Origin: an uncultured Clostridia bacterium
GTDB taxonomy: Bacteria; Bacillota; Clostridia; Oscillospirales; Acutalibacteraceae
Assembly: GCA_944380875.1 (NCBI GenBank)
Contig: CALWJA010000046.1
Span: forward strand, 1-44,686
Length of the DNA: 44,686 nucleotides
Reading direction: 5' to 3'
The translations under genes and the position numbers were made by a program. This document shows positions 43,010-44,686 of the stretch, in pieces. The notes under the pieces are model-generated. The model was not told the DNA's origin. It was given only the letters and a program-made list of their open reading frames with translations, and ran no database searches. Position 1 is the stretch's first letter. Each line of letters starts with the position of its first letter.

Positions 43010-43184
43010 GGCTTACAGGCAAAAGCCAAGCCAGCTTCTTGCTCTGGATGATCCGTATACCGCCTATTGCCTGGATGAGGCATGCCTCTATATAGAGGCA
43101 CGCCGGTCCAGCGGGGATGTTCCGGTTTATCAGAAACATGTAAGAAGTCTTCACGAATTTTATAGTTCTATCAAAACACAATAG
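42969..43184 (+). CDS. Out-of-frame extension of tail chaperone (gpT-like)
   Basis: A 71-codon frame (GTG at 42969), 41 nt overlapping the chaperone gene in the +1 (equally -2) frame. Its sequence KPSQLLALDDPYTAYCLDEACLYIEAR resembles the C-terminal segment usually fused to tail chaperones by programmed frameshifting. There is no good ribosome site before the GTG, so frameshift expression is more likely than independent initiation. A possible slip site is CTT-TCT near 42993-42998, where P-site CTT could re-pair as TTT. The tape-measure gene expected next is missing. Confidence 0.55.
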   Translation: MKSRNLLPFLATAKAYRQKPSQLLALDDPYTAYCLDEACLYIEARRSSGDVPVYQKHVRSLHEFYSSIKTQ

Positions 43185-43194
43185 AGATATATTG

Positions 43195-43248
43195 AAAAAG
43201 CCTTCTTTTTCCGATATGATAATAATAATCGGGAAAGGAGGGCTTTTT
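43195..43248 (+). terminator. Long terminator hairpin containing the next gene's ribosome site
   Basis: Two 21-nt arms (43195-43215 and 43228-43248) pair fully with three G-T wobbles, and the 3' arm ends in T5. The AAAGGAGGG ribosome binding site of the lipoprotein gene (43234-43242) is inside the 3' arm. Folding would both stop tail-operon transcription and hide this site. Confidence 0.75.
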
Positions 43249-43251
43249 GTG

Positions 43252-43830
43252 ATGAAGAAAAAAATAGTGTGCATATTGCTGGCGTGTGTGTTATGTGTTA
43301 TGGCGCTGGGAGGGTGTAATTTAAGATTTCGTATATCGGAACTTCAAAGTCCTGCGGAAGGAATGAAACTGTTAAATAATCTGGATGACTTTCCCGAAAT
43401 CCGTGAAAAGAAAGAAATTCTATTTCATGCCGTCGATACAGAATTAGGAAAAAATGGTTTTACAATGACAAATGTAGAATACCTAATAGCATATATAGAT
43501 GCAGGTCCTTCCATTTCGGTCTATTACTCCAGTGGGGAGAATGGAAACAAAGATTTTGTTTTTACATTGGTTGTTGACATAGTAGATGCAAAAATAATAG
43601 ATTTATCTGTGAATTGCAAAAAAACAATTCTAAATGAGTATCCCAAACTGTTTTCAAGTGTATGCAGAGCAATTCTTAGCAGCTCTGTATTTACGTTTTC
43701 TGAATCTGAAATTGATAATTTCCTTGCTGAGAAAGAAAGTATGGATTTACAGGCATATGAACTTACAATTCAGGAAAATGAGGAATATATATGGATGTCT
43801 TTAGAAGAAAATTTGAATTTCTATCCATGA
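43252..43830 (+). CDS. Small lipoprotein, paralog 1 of a tandem array
   Basis: A 192-residue predicted lipoprotein: KK N-terminus, hydrophobic core, lipobox L-G-G-C with Cys22 lipidated. The mature domain has no family I recognise. It is homologous to the next gene (DFPEIREKKEI against AYPDIQKQGDD; FTLVVDIVDAKIIDLSV against FCLVFEKENSLLVDIGI), ending in a charged beta-rich tail. The start ATG at 43252 is 9-10 nt from AAAGGAGG, which lies within a terminator hairpin. It sits where a phage tape-measure gene is expected, so it looks like accessory cargo. Confidence 0.75.
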   Translation: MKKKIVCILLACVLCVMALGGCNLRFRISELQSPAEGMKLLNNLDDFPEIREKKEILFHAVDTELGKNGFTMTNVEYLIAYIDAGPSISVYYSSGENGNKDFVFTLVVDIVDAKIIDLSVNCKKTILNEYPKLFSSVCRAILSSSVFTFSESEIDNFLAEKESMDLQAYELTIQENEEYIWMSLEENLNFYP

Positions 43831-43851
43831 ACCCAAAAGGAGGTAAGGGAA

Positions 43852-44391
43852 GTGAAAAAGATAATATGTATGTTCCTGGCGTGTGTGTTATGTGTTATGG
43901 CGCTGGGAGGATGCGTAAACATGCTTCCGGATCCGGAAAAGGTTGTGGAAGGATATGTAGATCTGAATGCTTATCCGGATATACAGAAACAGGGGGATGA
44001 TTTTATCCAGATGGTTTATCAGACATGTAACGAAATTGGCGAACCAATGGAAAATATGAAGCAGTATGCTTCAACAGAAGAAGATTCTTCCTATATATTT
44101 GTGAATTGGGTCGATCCTACCCAGACGTGTATGTTTTGTCTAGTTTTTGAAAAAGAAAATTCTTTGCTCGTGGATATAGGGATTACATTCGAGGGAGAAG
44201 CGTTGAAAAAAAGGCCAAATACATTTGACGCGATATGCTGGAGTATTTTTAAAATAGACCGTTTCCATCTGTATGATGAAGAAATTGAAAAAGTCCTGGA
44301 GGGGAACAGGGAGGAGTGGAATATTCGGGGGATTAAGATTGAACTCTCTATCACAGAAGATGAAAAATCTATCCTTATAATTAATATATAA
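43852..44391 (+). CDS. Small lipoprotein, paralog 2 of a tandem array
   Basis: A 179-residue predicted lipoprotein starting at GTG with AAAAGGAGGTAAGG upstream. Its signal peptide matches that of paralog 1, with an identical 35-nt DNA block (43876-43910 and 43279-43313), ending in lipobox L-G-G-C (Cys21). The mature part is much more diverged (DLNAYPDIQKQGDDFIQMVY, FHLYDEEIEKVLEGN). The gap to paralog 1 is 21 nt, so both are on one message. Function unknown; a surface immunity or conversion protein is a possibility only. Confidence 0.72.
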   Translation: MKKIICMFLACVLCVMALGGCVNMLPDPEKVVEGYVDLNAYPDIQKQGDDFIQMVYQTCNEIGEPMENMKQYASTEEDSSYIFVNWVDPTQTCMFCLVFEKENSLLVDIGITFEGEALKKRPNTFDAICWSIFKIDRFHLYDEEIEKVLEGNREEWNIRGIKIELSITEDEKSILIINI

Positions 44392-44401
44392 TAATATAAG
44401 A

Positions 44402-44470
44402 GTAAATATTTATATTTACCGTATGTTGTTTTTCGCTTAAAAAGATCTGTATGTAAATACAGGCTTTATT
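44402..44470 (+). terminator. Weak hairpins after lipoprotein paralog 2
   Basis: GTAAATA / TATTTAC (44402-44419) and CTGTAT / ATACAG (44447-44462), the latter followed by GCTTTATTGTT. Both are AT-rich, so termination is uncertain. Confidence 0.35.
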
Positions 44471-44605
44471 GTTAAGTGACAAAATTTAAAAATTCCTGGA
44501 TTTAACAAAGTTGTAAAAATAGAGGAATAAGCCAGTAATCTATAATATGAAAAAACCAGCATAAAAAACAAAAGCCGGAATAGAAATAGATATCCGTGAA
44601 ATTCA

Positions 44606-44634
44606 TTGACAGAAGGAAGAGGGCGAGATATACT
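44606..44634 (+). promoter_or_regulatory. Consensus promoter of lipoprotein paralog 3
   Basis: TTGACA (44606-44611), a 17-nt spacer and TATACT (44629-44634). The start would be near 44641, about 23 nt before the third lipoprotein start. Confidence 0.85.
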
Positions 44635-44663
44635 AAAAATACCATACAAAGGAGGTAAGGAAA

Positions 44664-44686
44664 GTGAAAAAGATTATATGTATGTT
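44664..44686 (+). CDS. Small lipoprotein, paralog 3 (cut by window end)
   Basis: GTG start preceded by AAAGGAGGTAAGG. The visible codons give MKKIICM, the same as paralog 2, and the DNA around the start differs from paralog 2 at only two positions. The gene continues past the window. Confidence 0.7.

Overview
The window looks like chromosomal DNA of a gut-type anaerobic Firmicute (class Clostridia, possibly an Oscillospirales/Ruminococcaceae-like lineage). This is inferred from AGGAGG-type ribosome binding sites at nearly every gene, TTGACA/TATAAT promoters, GC hairpin plus T-run terminators between most transcription units, small sugar-utilisation cassettes with cytoplasmic glycosidases, a SipW-type signal peptidase, and an NSS-type sodium symporter. 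No rRNA or CRISPR array was seen. One tRNA gene (Arg, anticodon ACG) is present.

Layout. 1-12 kb: carbohydrate and ester utilisation. A sugar ABC importer (binding lipoprotein plus two permeases, no ATPase) is followed by an E-set/esterase, a LacI regulator and a convergent GH43 glycosidase. Next come an MFS transporter with an EstA-type esterase, and a convergent type-B carboxylesterase. 12-20 kb: a GNAT acetyltransferase coupled to a HAD-phosphatase/P-loop-kinase fusion, thioredoxin, a SipW signal peptidase with a TasA-like substrate, an orphan F420 gamma-glutamyl-ligase homologue, and a MATE exporter. 20-33 kb: an AraC regulator, an unknown two-TM protein, a zinc alcohol dehydrogenase, rarA, a Crp/Fnr regulator, a GH2 beta-galactosidase divergent from an NSS symporter, an FAD oxidoreductase and a nitroreductase. 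33-38.8 kb: a P-loop protein with one degenerate half, a Gfo/Idh/MocA oxidoreductase, a two-propeller GH43 protein and its divergent AraC regulator.

38.8-44.7 kb is the accessory end. A tRNA-Arg gene carries a duplicated 3' end and terminator around a GC-rich insert. It is followed by a prophage remnant: a short HTH-like protein, an ImmA/IrrE metallopeptidase and a Cro/CI-type repressor. These are controlled from two facing promoters that share an operator-like repeat. Then come an ArpU/DUF1492-like regulator, a probable tail tube protein and a tail assembly chaperone with an out-of-frame extension. Where the tape-measure gene should follow, there is instead a tandem array of at least three paralogous small lipoproteins, the last cut by the window end.

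The observations most worth following up are: the lipoprotein array with a Shine-Dalgarno buried in a terminator hairpin; the facing-promoter switch; a 30-codon ORF overlapping the start of the first permease gene; the HAD-kinase fusion; the SipW/TasA-like pair; and the tRNA-derived repeat mosaic. Functions are inferred from family motifs read by eye. No database search was run.
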